Origin: an uncultured Metabacillus sp.
GTDB taxonomy: Bacteria > Bacillota > Bacilli > Bacillales > Bacillaceae
Assembly: GCF_947503125.1 (NCBI RefSeq)
Contig: NZ_CANNCR010000013.1
Span: 43,566 to 107,565 of the forward strand
Length of the DNA: 64,000 nt
Reading direction: 5' to 3'
Shown: piece after piece, positions 9,118 to 17,296 of the stretch
Numbering within the stretch: position 1 is the first letter of the stretch
Layout: each line of letters opens with the position of its first letter
Translations under genes and position numbers: made by a program
Notes under the pieces: generated by a model
The model's database searches: none
Told to the model about the DNA's origin: nothing
What the model saw: the letters and a program-made list of their open reading frames with translations, nothing else

Positions 9118-9966
9118 TTAGTTAATGGAAGATAGCAATGGATCAATATTTACTTTCCATGGTGAAAGAGGAGATGTTCTCATCAATGTAAAAACTAAGT
9201 TTGTTTTAACAGCTCCACGTTCCTTAATAAACATTTTTATCTCAACAGGAATTTGAGTGACTAATGAGTAGCGAGTTTCTTTATTTGTTGTTTGTGGTAG
9301 CGACCACTGTATGGCTTCGATTTGTTCAATATTATTAAGTTTTTGTTTCCATTTTTTTTGATTACTTATCGAGATTTTTTCTGCCAATTTTTGGTCCTGG
9401 TTTTTAATCGTTACTAGAAATACATTTATTAATTGCTCTGCTTGAAGACTTGTAAAATAGTCGTCAATTTTCCCAGCAGCCTTTAAAATCATCACATGGT
9501 GAGAGAGATCGGCTTTCCCCGACCGATGAGTTGTGCTTCCAGGAAAATGAATACAGAAATGACCGGGAAATCCATTTTGAAGCGCTCCAGCACCGTGCGG
9601 CATTCCATGCATAGAGGCAGGGATTAAGCTGTCATTGGCTAGAATTAAGACTGCTTTTCTTCGCCAACTCCATCTTCCATCATAGATTTCTTTCATAATC
9701 TTCGTGTCTTTTTTGGTAATGGGCTGTACATCTGCATGCCTGCTGCCAGCCCTTCGCTGTACTTCAAAGCTCTTACCAGTTTCCACATCAATAACAGTAA
9801 AGGTTGATTTTTTCTGCAAAATATGATTGACAGCTTCCCAATTTTGAAGGGTTATTTGGAAACTTATTGGAGCTTGTCTATTTTCGATAGAAGCAGCAAA
9901 TGTCTTTTCTTCTGAAAAACCAATCATAAAAAAGAATAATCCAATGCTAAAAACATAACTTTTCAC
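9118..9966 (-). CDS. Exported protein of unknown function with a GHFCIHF motif
   Basis: A 282-residue protein with a cleavable-looking signal peptide (about residues 1-25, ending near TFAAS). The central part contains FTVIDVETGKSF, RRAGSRHADVQP, MPHGAGALQNGFPGHFCIHF and a following H-rich stretch. The Cys and His residues around GHFCIHFPGSTTH recall the arrangement of cysteine transpeptidases such as the L,D-transpeptidase fold, but I cannot place it in a named family. The start is GTG at 9966 with GGAGATG 10 bases upstream. It precedes the VanW gene in the same operon, which hints at a joint job in the envelope or spore wall. Confidence 0.65.
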   Translation of the reverse strand: MKSYVFSIGLFFFMIGFSEEKTFAASIENRQAPISFQITLQNWEAVNHILQKKSTFTVIDVETGKSFEVQRRAGSRHADVQPITKKDTKIMKEIYDGRWSWRRKAVLILANDSLIPASMHGMPHGAGALQNGFPGHFCIHFPGSTTHRSGKADLSHHVMILKAAGKIDDYFTSLQAEQLINVFLVTIKNQDQKLAEKISISNQKKWKQKLNNIEQIEAIQWSLPQTTNKETRYSLVTQIPVEIKMFIKERGAVKTNLVFTLMRTSPLSPWKVNIDPLLSSIN

Positions 9967-10136
9967 AATATCATGTCATCTCCGTAACTAGTTTCTTTTT
10001 TAGTAAGCTTAGTTTGTGCTTTGTTAGAGAAAACATTACTTGAATAAAAATGGAAAATGAAAGAAGATCAACAACATGATCGTCCTAACTGAAGCTATGA
10101 TGATTTCAAATTTTTTGGTTAATTGGTAAAAATAAA

Positions 10137-10165
10137 TTGACTTACATTGTTAATTATCTTACAAT
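10137..10165 (+). promoter_or_regulatory. Sigma-A-type promoter of candidate sRNA
   Basis: TTGACT (10137-10142), a 17-base spacer, then TACAAT (10160-10165). It is one of the best consensus matches in the window and faces a stretch with no gene before the terminator at 10286-10326. Confidence 0.6.
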
Positions 10166-10171
10166 ATTCTT

Positions 10172-10326
10172 GAATTGAAAAAATTAATGAGTGATATAAA
10201 AATAACGCTTTTAATAACCATTTAGCAGTTTGGTCTGTGATGCAATTGACCATTAATTTTTTTCTTTAACAAACAGTGATCTTATAAAGTAGCGACTCTT
10301 TAAAGGATAAAGAGGCTACTTTTTTT
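10172..10326 (+). ncRNA. Candidate small RNA, about 155 nt
   Basis: Bounded by the promoter at 10137-10165 and a strong plus-strand terminator at 10286-10326. The terminator cannot belong to any upstream plus-strand gene, because 8.2-10.0 kb is coded on the minus strand. The only ATG-initiated reading frame inside (12 codons) has no ribosome-binding site. An alternative is a 5' leader with attenuation for the transporter gene at 10440. The rest of the 443-base gap between 9966 and 10410 shows nothing else I recognise apart from the short leader ORF described separately. Confidence 0.45.
10286..10326 (+). terminator. Strong intrinsic terminator without an upstream gene
   Basis: AGTAGC (10288-10293) pairs with GCTACT (10315-10320), and CTCTTTA pairs with TAAAGAG inside, followed by TTTTTT. 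It terminates the candidate sRNA or attenuates the downstream transporter gene. Confidence 0.75.
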
Positions 10327-10375
10327 GTGTAATGTGTTAAAATTTACGTAAAGAAATATTCACTAGGGGAAGGAA

Positions 10376-10423
10376 ATGACAAAGGAAATAAACAAATTTA
10401 CTCAAATAATTGTTCTTTATTAG
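10376..10423 (+). CDS. Possible 15-codon leader peptide
   Basis: An ATG directly after AGGGGAAGGAA opens a 15-residue frame (MTKEINKFTQIIVLY) that stops at 10421-10423, 4 bases before the ribosome-binding site of the transporter gene. The good ribosome-binding site and the position suggest translational coupling or a regulatory leader. It is too short to support from composition alone. Confidence 0.3.
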   Translation: MTKEINKFTQIIVLY

Positions 10424-10439
10424 AATAGGAGAATGCTTA

Positions 10440-11420
10440 ATGCTTCAAACTTTTAATCGGCAGCTTGAAAGGTTTATGCCATTTCTTACGCCTGTAAGCG
10501 TCATTTTGGGCGTGATGTTTGCTAATCATTTTTCGTTTTTTTCATTTTTAATCCCTTGGATTTTTGCTTTTATTACTTTCTCTGGTAGTCTCAACTCGAA
10601 CTTTTCTTCCCTTAAAGGTGTATTAAAAAGTCCGCTTCCATTACTAATTATTTTATTTGTTTTGCATATAGGAATGCCAGTTATTGCTTGGGGGGGAGGA
10701 CATCTTATCTTTGCAAATGATCCTTTAATATTGACCGGTCTTGTACTTGCTGCTGTTATTCCTACAGGTATAACAAGCTTCATCTGGGTAACGATTTATA
10801 AAGGAAATATTGCATTGGCCCTTTCGATTATTTTGCTTGATACGATTCTTTCTCCATTCCTTGTGCCGCATACTCTTTCTTTCCTTGTTGGGCAGAAAGT
10901 AGACATTAGTACGTTATCGATTATGTACGGATTGTTATATATGGTCGTTTTACCATCATTAGTAGGAATGTTGTTGAATCATCTATTTAAAGAGAAAAGC
11001 GTTCAAGTAAGCAAAACACTAGCTCCTTTTTCTAAGTTGGGTCTTGCAATTGTTGTCATGATTAATGGAGCTGTAGTAGCACCATATTTATCAGATATAA
11101 CAGTGAAGTTGGTTATTATTGCTGTCACAGTTTTTATTCTTGCTTTCTTTGGATATTTACTTACATGGATAGTAGCAAACTGGTTAAAAAGAGATCGTGA
11201 AACAAAAGTAGCGATGATCTTTACTGGCGGAATGCGTAATATCAGTGCCGGGGCTGTTATTGCCGTGCAATATTTTCCAGCTGCTGTCGCTGTTCCAGTT
11301 ATTATTGGGATGCTGTTTCAGCAAGTATTGGCATCGATCTTTGGATATTTATTTAAAAGATATGAGGATCGCATTTTTCATGCAAATAAACAGTTTGTGA
11401 ACAATGTTAGCGGTTTATAA
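10440..11420 (+). CDS. Bile acid:sodium symporter (BASS) family transporter
   Basis: A 326-residue membrane protein with about nine or ten hydrophobic segments. The region with GLVLAAVIPTGITSFIWVTI and the later FTGGMRNISAGAVIAVQYF are the two conserved crossover segments of BASS-family sodium-coupled organic-anion carriers. AGGAGA is 7 bases before the ATG at 10440. BASS members carry bile acids, pantoate or other acids; the substrate here cannot be read from sequence. It lies just upstream of a TPP riboswitch, but the switch controls the next gene, so a link to thiamin is only positional. Confidence 0.85.
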   Translation: MLQTFNRQLERFMPFLTPVSVILGVMFANHFSFFSFLIPWIFAFITFSGSLNSNFSSLKGVLKSPLPLLIILFVLHIGMPVIAWGGGHLIFANDPLILTGLVLAAVIPTGITSFIWVTIYKGNIALALSIILLDTILSPFLVPHTLSFLVGQKVDISTLSIMYGLLYMVVLPSLVGMLLNHLFKEKSVQVSKTLAPFSKLGLAIVVMINGAVVAPYLSDITVKLVIIAVTVFILAFFGYLLTWIVANWLKRDRETKVAMIFTGGMRNISAGAVIAVQYFPAAVAVPVIIGMLFQQVLASIFGYLFKRYEDRIFHANKQFVNNVSGL

Positions 11421-11507
11421 AGGGGATTTATTTTAATCTGTTGCCAAAAAGGAAAGATTGTGTTAAAAATAATATAATCAATTTAGAAATTAAGTTAATA
11501 GATTTCA

Positions 11508-11594
11508 CCACTAGGGGAGCTTTTAAAAGCTGAGAGAGGCATGGTGCCTTGACCCTTATTACCTGATCTAGATAATACTAGCGTAGGGAAGAGG
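11508..11594 (+). promoter_or_regulatory. TPP riboswitch (THI element) of the thiamin-salvage operon
   Basis: The classic THI blocks are present in order: CTAGGGGAGC, GCTGAGAGAGG, CCTTGACCC, TTACCTGATCTAGATAATAC and TAGCGTAGGGAA. These bind thiamin pyrophosphate. Just after, GAGGTGTTTGAA can pair with TTCAAACCACTTC at about 11668-11680, which would block the terminator at 11671-11704. Ligand binding would therefore favour termination, the standard OFF switch in Bacillus. Confidence 0.95.
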
Positions 11595-11670
11595 TGTTTG
11601 AAAATATATTTGAAACTTCGGAAAACCCGATGTTTTTCGAATGTTTATACATAAATTTGTATGTATGTTC

Positions 11671-11704
11671 AAACCACTTCTTCAAATAAGAAGTGGTTTT
11701 TTTA
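11671..11704 (+). terminator. Riboswitch-controlled intrinsic terminator
   Basis: AAACCACTTCTT (11671-11682) and AAGAAGTGGTTT (11688-11699) form a perfect 12-bp stem with a five-base loop and a run of eight T. It overlaps the predicted antiterminator partner of the TPP riboswitch. Confidence 0.9.
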
Positions 11705-11733
11705 TAGCTGAGAAAAGGATGGGGAGGAAAAAA

Positions 11734-13014
11734 ATGACAGCAGATCATATTCAGCAATTAGTTGAACAAGTTGATGCCAGAAAAGATGAGCTGATTGAAT
11801 TGCTCAAAAGGCTAATCGAGTATAAAACACCGGCACCGCCTGCAAGAAACACTAAGGATGCCCAACAATTTGTTGCTGATTTTTTAAGTGATAAAGGCTT
11901 CACAATCGATATGTGGGATGTTTACCCCAATGATCCAAATGTTGTAGGTGTTCGTAAAGGGACTTCATCAGACCTGTATAACAGCTTGATCATTAATGGA
12001 CATATGGACGTAGCTGAAGTCAGTGAGGATGAAGTATGGGAGGTTGACCCTTTTTATCCGGTTGTAAAAGACGGGAATATCATCGGTCGAGGTGCAGCTG
12101 ATATGAAAGGCGGTTTAGCCGGTGCTTTGTTCGCCATCCAGTTAATACATGAAGCGGGGATTGAATTGCCTGGCAGTTTAATTTTCCAGTCGGTCATTGG
12201 CGAAGAGGTTGGTGAGGCAGGTACATTAGAATGTTGCAAAAAGGGGTATGCGGCTGATTTTGCTGTTGTGGTAGACACAAGTGATTTACATATTCAAGGT
12301 CAAGGTGGAGTCATTACTGGATGGATTACAGTAAAGAGCCCGCAAACCTTTCATGATGCAACAAGAAGGCAGATGATTCATGCTGGAGGAAAGCTCTTTG
12401 GTGCGAGTGCAATCGAGAAAATGACAAACATTATTCAAGGACTGCAAGAGCTTGAACGCCATTGGGCTGTGACGAAAAGCTATCCGGGTTTTATGCCTGG
12501 AACGAATACGATAAACCCTGCAGTTATTGAAGGTGGGCGGCATGCGGCTTTCATAGCTGACGAATGCAGGCTTTGGATCACGGTACACTATTATCCAAAT
12601 GAGACGTATGAGCAAATCATCAACGAAATTGAAACACATATACAGCATGTGGCAAACGCTGATCCTTGGCTTAGAGTAAATCCGCCTTCATTTGAATGGG
12701 GCGGGAAGTCAATGATTGTTGATCGCGGGGAAATCTTTCCATCACTAGAGGTTGATCCTAACCATCTCGGTGTAAAGCAATTAGCATCGGCACACCAGGC
12801 TATATTAAACGATCAGGCAATTGTCGATGTTTCCCCTTCGGTAACAGATGGCGGCTGGTTAGGTGAGGCAGGAATTCCGACAGCCATTTATGGACCTGGC
12901 AATTTGCAAAATGCCCATGCCATAAATGAGAAGCTTTCTATTGACCAGCTTCTTTCTTATACAAAGGTTATTTTACGGTTTATTTATGAATGGTGTCATA
13001 CTAAACGAGCTTGA
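11734..13014 (+). CDS. ylmB: Formylaminopyrimidine deformylase (M20 family)
   Basis: A 426-residue M20 metallohydrolase with the two-zinc motifs NGHMDVAEVSEDE, DMKGGLAGALFA and VIGEEVGEAGT. M20 members include ArgE and DapE. The location directly behind a TPP riboswitch and before tenA-thiZXY identifies it as YlmB, which deformylates N-formyl-4-amino-5-aminomethyl-2-methylpyrimidine in the salvage of thiamin breakdown products. The start is the ATG at 11734 after GGGGAGG; an in-frame ATG at 11641 lies inside the riboswitch expression platform and is not credible. It is the first gene of the operon. Confidence 0.9.
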   Translation: MTADHIQQLVEQVDARKDELIELLKRLIEYKTPAPPARNTKDAQQFVADFLSDKGFTIDMWDVYPNDPNVVGVRKGTSSDLYNSLIINGHMDVAEVSEDEVWEVDPFYPVVKDGNIIGRGAADMKGGLAGALFAIQLIHEAGIELPGSLIFQSVIGEEVGEAGTLECCKKGYAADFAVVVDTSDLHIQGQGGVITGWITVKSPQTFHDATRRQMIHAGGKLFGASAIEKMTNIIQGLQELERHWAVTKSYPGFMPGTNTINPAVIEGGRHAAFIADECRLWITVHYYPNETYEQIINEIETHIQHVANADPWLRVNPPSFEWGGKSMIVDRGEIFPSLEVDPNHLGVKQLASAHQAILNDQAIVDVSPSVTDGGWLGEAGIPTAIYGPGNLQNAHAINEKLSIDQLLSYTKVILRFIYEWCHTKRA

Positions 13015-13059
13015 TTAAGCTTCAAGAGGTAAAGCTCATGAAATTTAGGAGGTTAAAGG

Positions 13060-13734
13060 ATGAATTTTAGTCAAAGGCTTTATTACAAGGTACTGCCAAT
13101 ATGGAATCGTAATCATGCCCATCCGTTTGTTCAAAAAATGGGAAATGGTACGTTGGAAAAGGAAAAGTTCCGGTTTTATATGGTTCAGGATTATTTGTAT
13201 TTAATTGAATATGCAAAGGTTTTTGCTTTAGGTGCTGTAAAAGCGACAGACCTTAAGATAATGGGGAAATTTGCCAAATTACTAGATGCAACGTTAAATG
13301 AAGAAATGGAGCTTCATCGGCAATATGCAAAAAAATTTGATATTTCTGTTGAGGAGCTGGAAACAGCAAAACCATCGCCAACCACACTTGCATACACACA
13401 TTATATGTTACATGTGAGCCAAAATGGTACACTTGCAGAGCTTGTTGCAGCCTTGCTTCCTTGTATGTGGAGTTATTGGGAAATTGGCAAGGAGCTAAAA
13501 AAAATCGAGGGTGCAAGCGAGCACGAGTTTTATGGAGAGTGGATCAATATGTATGCATCAGATGAGTTTGGGCAGCTTGCAACATGGTGTATAGAGTTAT
13601 TGGATCAGGTAGCAGAGGGAAAGCCGGAGGCAGAGCTGGAAAAATTGGAGGAGATCTTCCTCAATACAACTCGATTCGAATACATGTTTTGGGATATGGC
13701 TTATAACGAAGAGATGTGGCCAATCGATGAGTGA
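13060..13734 (+). CDS. tenA: Aminopyrimidine aminohydrolase / thiaminase II
   Basis: A 224-residue all-helical TenA protein that hydrolyses 4-amino-5-aminomethyl-2-methylpyrimidine to the hydroxymethyl form used for thiamin synthesis. FYMVQDYLYLIEYAKVFALG is the N-terminal signature with the substrate-binding Asp. ALLPCMWSYWEIG holds the catalytic Cys, and FWDMAYNEEMWP the C-terminal Glu region. It takes the product of YlmB. AGGAGG precedes the ATG. Its end overlaps the start of thiZ by 8 bases, so the genes are translated together. Confidence 0.95.
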   Translation: MNFSQRLYYKVLPIWNRNHAHPFVQKMGNGTLEKEKFRFYMVQDYLYLIEYAKVFALGAVKATDLKIMGKFAKLLDATLNEEMELHRQYAKKFDISVEELETAKPSPTTLAYTHYMLHVSQNGTLAELVAALLPCMWSYWEIGKELKKIEGASEHEFYGEWINMYASDEFGQLATWCIELLDQVAEGKPEAELEKLEEIFLNTTRFEYMFWDMAYNEEMWPIDE

Positions 13735-14491
13735 CCCAGTACTGAAATTTCAACATGTAACCTTTCGTTATGATGAAGCAAAAACGCCCATCTTAAAAGA
13801 TTTTGATATTCAGATTAATGAAGGAGAGTTCGTTAGTATTATAGGTCCAAGTGGATCGGGGAAAAGCACATTATTTAAGTTGGTTACGGGACTGGAGCAT
13901 CCAACAGAAGGTGAAATTTTCTTGCGGAATAATCTGAACTCAAACCGACTTGGGAAGGTCGGGTATATGCCCCAGCAGGATTTGCTGCTGCCATGGCGGA
14001 CAATTGTCGAAAATGCTGCACTTCCTTTAGAAATAAAAGGAGTTAACAAAAAAGAAGCACACAAGAGAGTATTGGTATTACTTGAGGAGTTCGGTCTGAA
14101 AGGTGTGGAAGACTGCTTCCCTAGTGACTTATCTGGCGGTATGAGGCAAAGGGTGTCTTTTCTGCGTACGATACTAAGCGGCGCAGAGGTTCTGCTTTTG
14201 GATGAACCCTTTAGTGCACTTGATGCCATCACAAGAATTTCCTTGCAGGAGTGGCTCTTATCTCAATGGGAAAAACGCAGGGAAACGATTCTTTTTATTA
14301 CACATGATGTCAATGAAGCTTTGTTTCTATCTGATCGAATTTTTATTTTTAAAGATGTGCCGTCAAGCGAACTTGAGGTGATCAAGGTTCCGCTTGACCG
14401 CCCGAGAGATTTAAAGGATTTAAATAAACCTGAAGTGATCGAGCTAAAGGATTATTTAATTGACCAGCTTCGAGCGAGGGTAAAGTTATGA
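13727..14491 (+). CDS. thiZ: Formylaminopyrimidine ABC transporter, ATP-binding protein
   Basis: A 254-residue ABC ATPase of the nitrate/sulfonate/taurine type. Walker A is GPSGSGKST, the Q-loop region is GYMPQQDLLLPW, the signature LSGGMRQR, Walker B VLLLDEPF and the switch His lies in FITHDVNEALF. With ThiX and ThiY it imports the formylated aminopyrimidine from thiamin degraded outside the cell. It overlaps tenA by 8 bases and thiX by 4. Confidence 0.93.
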   Translation: MSDPVLKFQHVTFRYDEAKTPILKDFDIQINEGEFVSIIGPSGSGKSTLFKLVTGLEHPTEGEIFLRNNLNSNRLGKVGYMPQQDLLLPWRTIVENAALPLEIKGVNKKEAHKRVLVLLEEFGLKGVEDCFPSDLSGGMRQRVSFLRTILSGAEVLLLDEPFSALDAITRISLQEWLLSQWEKRRETILFITHDVNEALFLSDRIFIFKDVPSSELEVIKVPLDRPRDLKDLNKPEVIELKDYLIDQLRARVKL

Positions 14492-15240
14492 AGTTTTTCC
14501 AAAAGTATACTGCCGCATGTCTACTTGTTACCGGTTTTCTCATTATGTGGGAAGTCTGTGCAAGGCTTGTTGATTTGGGATTTATTTTACCAGCTCCCTC
14601 AGATATTGCTTATAAGCTATGGGAAATAAAAGCTCCCTTATTTCTCGAACATTTACCATCAACATTAGTAATTATTGTTATTGGCCTTTTTATTTCAATT
14701 GTTTTCGGTGTGGGCCTTGCTGTTTGGATGAGCGTAAGTAAAACGGCTGAGAGAACCTTTTATCCGATCATTATCTCGTCACAAACCATTCCGATCATTG
14801 CTCTTGCTCCAATCTTCGTCCTTTGGTTTGGCTATACGATTTGGAGTAAGGTTGTTGTAACTGTCCTTATAACATTTTTCCCAATAACAGTTAATACTTA
14901 TGATGGGCTTCGCTCAACAAGCAAGGATTATCGAGATTTATTATTAACAATGGGCGCAAGTAAAAAGGATTTATTCTTTAAACTCCAAGTACCTGCAAGT
15001 GCGCCGCATTTTTTTTCAGGATTAAAGGTTGCCGTTACACTTAGCGTCATTGGGGCTGCAATAGGTGAATGGATCGGTGCTCAAGCAGGTTTAGGTTATT
15101 TTAGCCGGCGAATGATGACACAATTTGATGGAGCAGGTGTTTTTGCTCCGATCATTTTGTTATCAGCAGTAGGCGTTTTATTTTTTCTATTGGTTGGTTG
15201 GATTGAAAGAAGAACATTAAGATGGAGGAAAACAAAATGA
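14488..15240 (+). CDS. thiX: Formylaminopyrimidine ABC transporter, permease
   Basis: A 250-residue binding-protein-dependent permease with about six membrane segments. The cytoplasmic EAA-type loop is present as LLLTMGASKKDLFFKLQVPAS. It shares ATGA overlaps with thiZ at its start and thiY at its end, which points to tight coupling and a 1:1 assembly of the importer. Confidence 0.92.
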   Translation: MKFFQKYTAACLLVTGFLIMWEVCARLVDLGFILPAPSDIAYKLWEIKAPLFLEHLPSTLVIIVIGLFISIVFGVGLAVWMSVSKTAERTFYPIIISSQTIPIIALAPIFVLWFGYTIWSKVVVTVLITFFPITVNTYDGLRSTSKDYRDLLLTMGASKKDLFFKLQVPASAPHFFSGLKVAVTLSVIGAAIGEWIGAQAGLGYFSRRMMTQFDGAGVFAPIILLSAVGVLFFLLVGWIERRTLRWRKTK

Positions 15241-16259
15241 AAAAGTATTTAGTTGTACTATTATGTATGATGATTGGACTGTTGACAGCATGTTCAGGTG
15301 GAGAGAATGGTACTTCAACACAAAGTGCCGAAGAAGGGGAAAAAACGAAAGAGTTAAAGGATATAAGCATTATGCTGGATTGGTATCCAAATGCCGTACA
15401 CAGCTTTTTATATGTTGCCCAGGAAAAGGGATATTTTGAAGAAGAAGGCTTAAATGTCGACATTCAATTTCCAGCAAACCCGACAGATCCCATTAATTTG
15501 GCTGCTGCCGGTCAAGTGACACTCGGTATTTCCTATCAGCCAGATGTCATTATTGCGCGTGCAAATCAAGATGTGAAGATTAAATCTGTAGGGGCAATTG
15601 TCCGTTCACCTTTAAATCGCGTGGTTTTTCTTGAGGACAGCGAAATTCAATCACCTAAGGATCTAGAAGGGAAAAAAGTAGGGTATCCTGGAATACCGCT
15701 TAATGAGTCTCTTATTCAATCAATGGTGAAGGCAGATGGCGGGAATCCAGAAAACGTAGAAATGATTGATGTTGGCTTTGAGCTAGGATCATCCATCGTT
15801 AGTAAAAAGGTAGATGCCGTGATTGGGGCATATATTAATCATGAGGTACCTGTATTAAAGCATGAAGGCCATGAAACTCGTAATTTAAACCCTACAGATT
15901 ACGGTATTCCAAGTTACAATGAGCTTATCGCAGTAACAAGTGATAAAACATGGGAGGAAGAACAAAAAAGCATTGAAGCTTTCTGGCGTGCCGCAACAAA
16001 AGCATATGAATTTACAGCAGAAAATCCTGAAGAAGCGCTAAACATCTTATTAACGAATCAAGATGAAGCAAACTTTCCATTAGTAGAAGAAGTAGAGACG
16101 GAAAGTTTGGACATTTTATTACCGCTTATGAAGTCAGAGGAAGGCTTTGGCAGTCAAAGCAAAGAACAATGGGAAAAAACCATTAGCTGGATGAAGGAAG
16201 CAGGCTTGATTGAAAAGGAACCGGCAGTGGATGATATTTTTGTAAATATTGCTGAGTAA
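15237..16259 (+). CDS. thiY: Formylaminopyrimidine-binding lipoprotein
   Basis: A 340-residue substrate-binding lipoprotein. The signal ends in a clear lipobox, GLLTACSGG, so the mature protein is anchored by its Cys. SIMLDWYPNAVHSFLYVAQE is the typical start of the NMT1/THI5-like domain used for thiamin pyrimidines. I start at the ATG at 15237, which overlaps the thiX stop and follows GGAGG; an in-frame TTG/ATG-type start slightly upstream is inferior. It ends the operon before a strong terminator. Confidence 0.93.
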   Translation: MKKYLVVLLCMMIGLLTACSGGENGTSTQSAEEGEKTKELKDISIMLDWYPNAVHSFLYVAQEKGYFEEEGLNVDIQFPANPTDPINLAAAGQVTLGISYQPDVIIARANQDVKIKSVGAIVRSPLNRVVFLEDSEIQSPKDLEGKKVGYPGIPLNESLIQSMVKADGGNPENVEMIDVGFELGSSIVSKKVDAVIGAYINHEVPVLKHEGHETRNLNPTDYGIPSYNELIAVTSDKTWEEEQKSIEAFWRAATKAYEFTAENPEEALNILLTNQDEANFPLVEEVETESLDILLPLMKSEEGFGSQSKEQWEKTISWMKEAGLIEKEPAVDDIFVNIAE

Positions 16260-16264
16260 TAAAT

Positions 16265-16305
16265 AAGGACGTGCATCCTGTTTGGAGCACGTCCTTTATT
16301 TATTT
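16265..16305 (+). terminator. Terminator of the ylmB-tenA-thiZXY operon
   Basis: AAGGACGTGC (16265-16274) and GCACGTCCTT (16287-16296) form a perfect 10-bp stem followed by a T-rich tract. Confidence 0.9.
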
Positions 16306-16353
16306 TATCCAAATCTTAATGGGCAGTAAAATTCAACTGTTGAAAGTTTAGAT

Positions 16354-17136
16354 TTATATTTTCAAATCAATTTTTGCGCCCTTGCGAAGCTCTTCGACTT
16401 TTGCGGCAAGTTTTTCTTGTGTTTTTTGCTGTTCAAGTTGCAGTTTCAGCTGTTCTTTTACATCTTCGTATTTTGGTGTTTCAGTACCTTCTTCAGCCTG
16501 ACTAGCCATTGAATCGTAATATTCCTTTAGCTCTTTTTCGGTTACTTCTTCAATATTTAAGTCTTTTTCGATATATTGACTGTATTTTACTTTATCAGAA
16601 ATCTGTGTTTTCAGCTCATCAAGTGTGAGATTGTTTTGCTTAAGTGCTTCATTAAAAGCTTTTTCATCCTTATACTGTGCCTTTAATGTCTCCAAATCCT
16701 TATTAATAGCCTCTTCGGTTGCTTTATATCCTTTTTTATCTATTTCTTGCATGAGCAAGGTTTGGCCAACAAGGCTTTCAAGAGTATAATCTTTCAGTTG
16801 TTTAGCAATGTCCTCTGAAGTGGGATCTTGTCCCATTGACTGAAACTGAGTTTGCGAAATACTTAGTGCATCATTATACTCAGCTCCCTTGATCTCCTGA
16901 CCATTGACAATTGCTACAACAGTATCTTCTTTTACTTTCTGGGCATCAAGTTTTTTTTGCATTTCTTCTGCATCAGCAGCAGCTTGCTTTTCGTCAGCTT
17001 TCTCTTCGTCAGCTTTCGCTTTCTCCTCAGTTGACTCATTAGCGTTAGCAGAGTCCTTTTTGTCTTCATCATTATTGCAGGCAGCTAGTGAAAATGCGAG
17101 CAGCCCAATGAATAATGTAAGTAGTAATTTTTTCAT
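16354..17136 (-). CDS. SurA-N / PrsA-related lipoprotein, no PPIase domain seen
   Basis: A 260-residue lipoprotein: signal with lipobox LAFSLAACNND, then a charged Ala/Glu/Lys-rich linker (about residues 25-70). A SurA N-terminal chaperone-like region follows (about 75-220), recognisable from VAIVNGQEIKGAEYNDAL and QTLLMQEIDKKGY. The parvulin-type isomerase domain of PrsA is absent, and the C-terminal 40 residues are a helical Gln/Lys-rich segment. It probably aids folding or quality control of exported proteins outside the membrane. A purely structural role cannot be excluded. It is monocistronic. Confidence 0.8.
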   Translation of the reverse strand: MKKLLLTLFIGLLAFSLAACNNDEDKKDSANANESTEEKAKADEEKADEKQAAADAEEMQKKLDAQKVKEDTVVAIVNGQEIKGAEYNDALSISQTQFQSMGQDPTSEDIAKQLKDYTLESLVGQTLLMQEIDKKGYKATEEAINKDLETLKAQYKDEKAFNEALKQNNLTLDELKTQISDKVKYSQYIEKDLNIEEVTEKELKEYYDSMASQAEEGTETPKYEDVKEQLKLQLEQQKTQEKLAAKVEELRKGAKIDLKI

Positions 17137-17296
17137 GTATTGTTCTCCTTTCGCTATTAGGAAGAAATATTCCTATAAGGCGTGCATAGTTGGAATTGTA
17201 TAACAGTTATGAGAAAAATGAAAGGGGATAGAAGAAAGATAGCATAAAATAACTATTCAATCATCTATCCCGTATCCCTGTTTTTTTAGTCTCATA

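Noticed and set aside
11641..11733. N-terminal extension of ylmB from the ATG at 11641
   Set aside because: It would be translated from inside the riboswitch terminator; the ATG at 11734 has a good ribosome-binding site and fits the family start.
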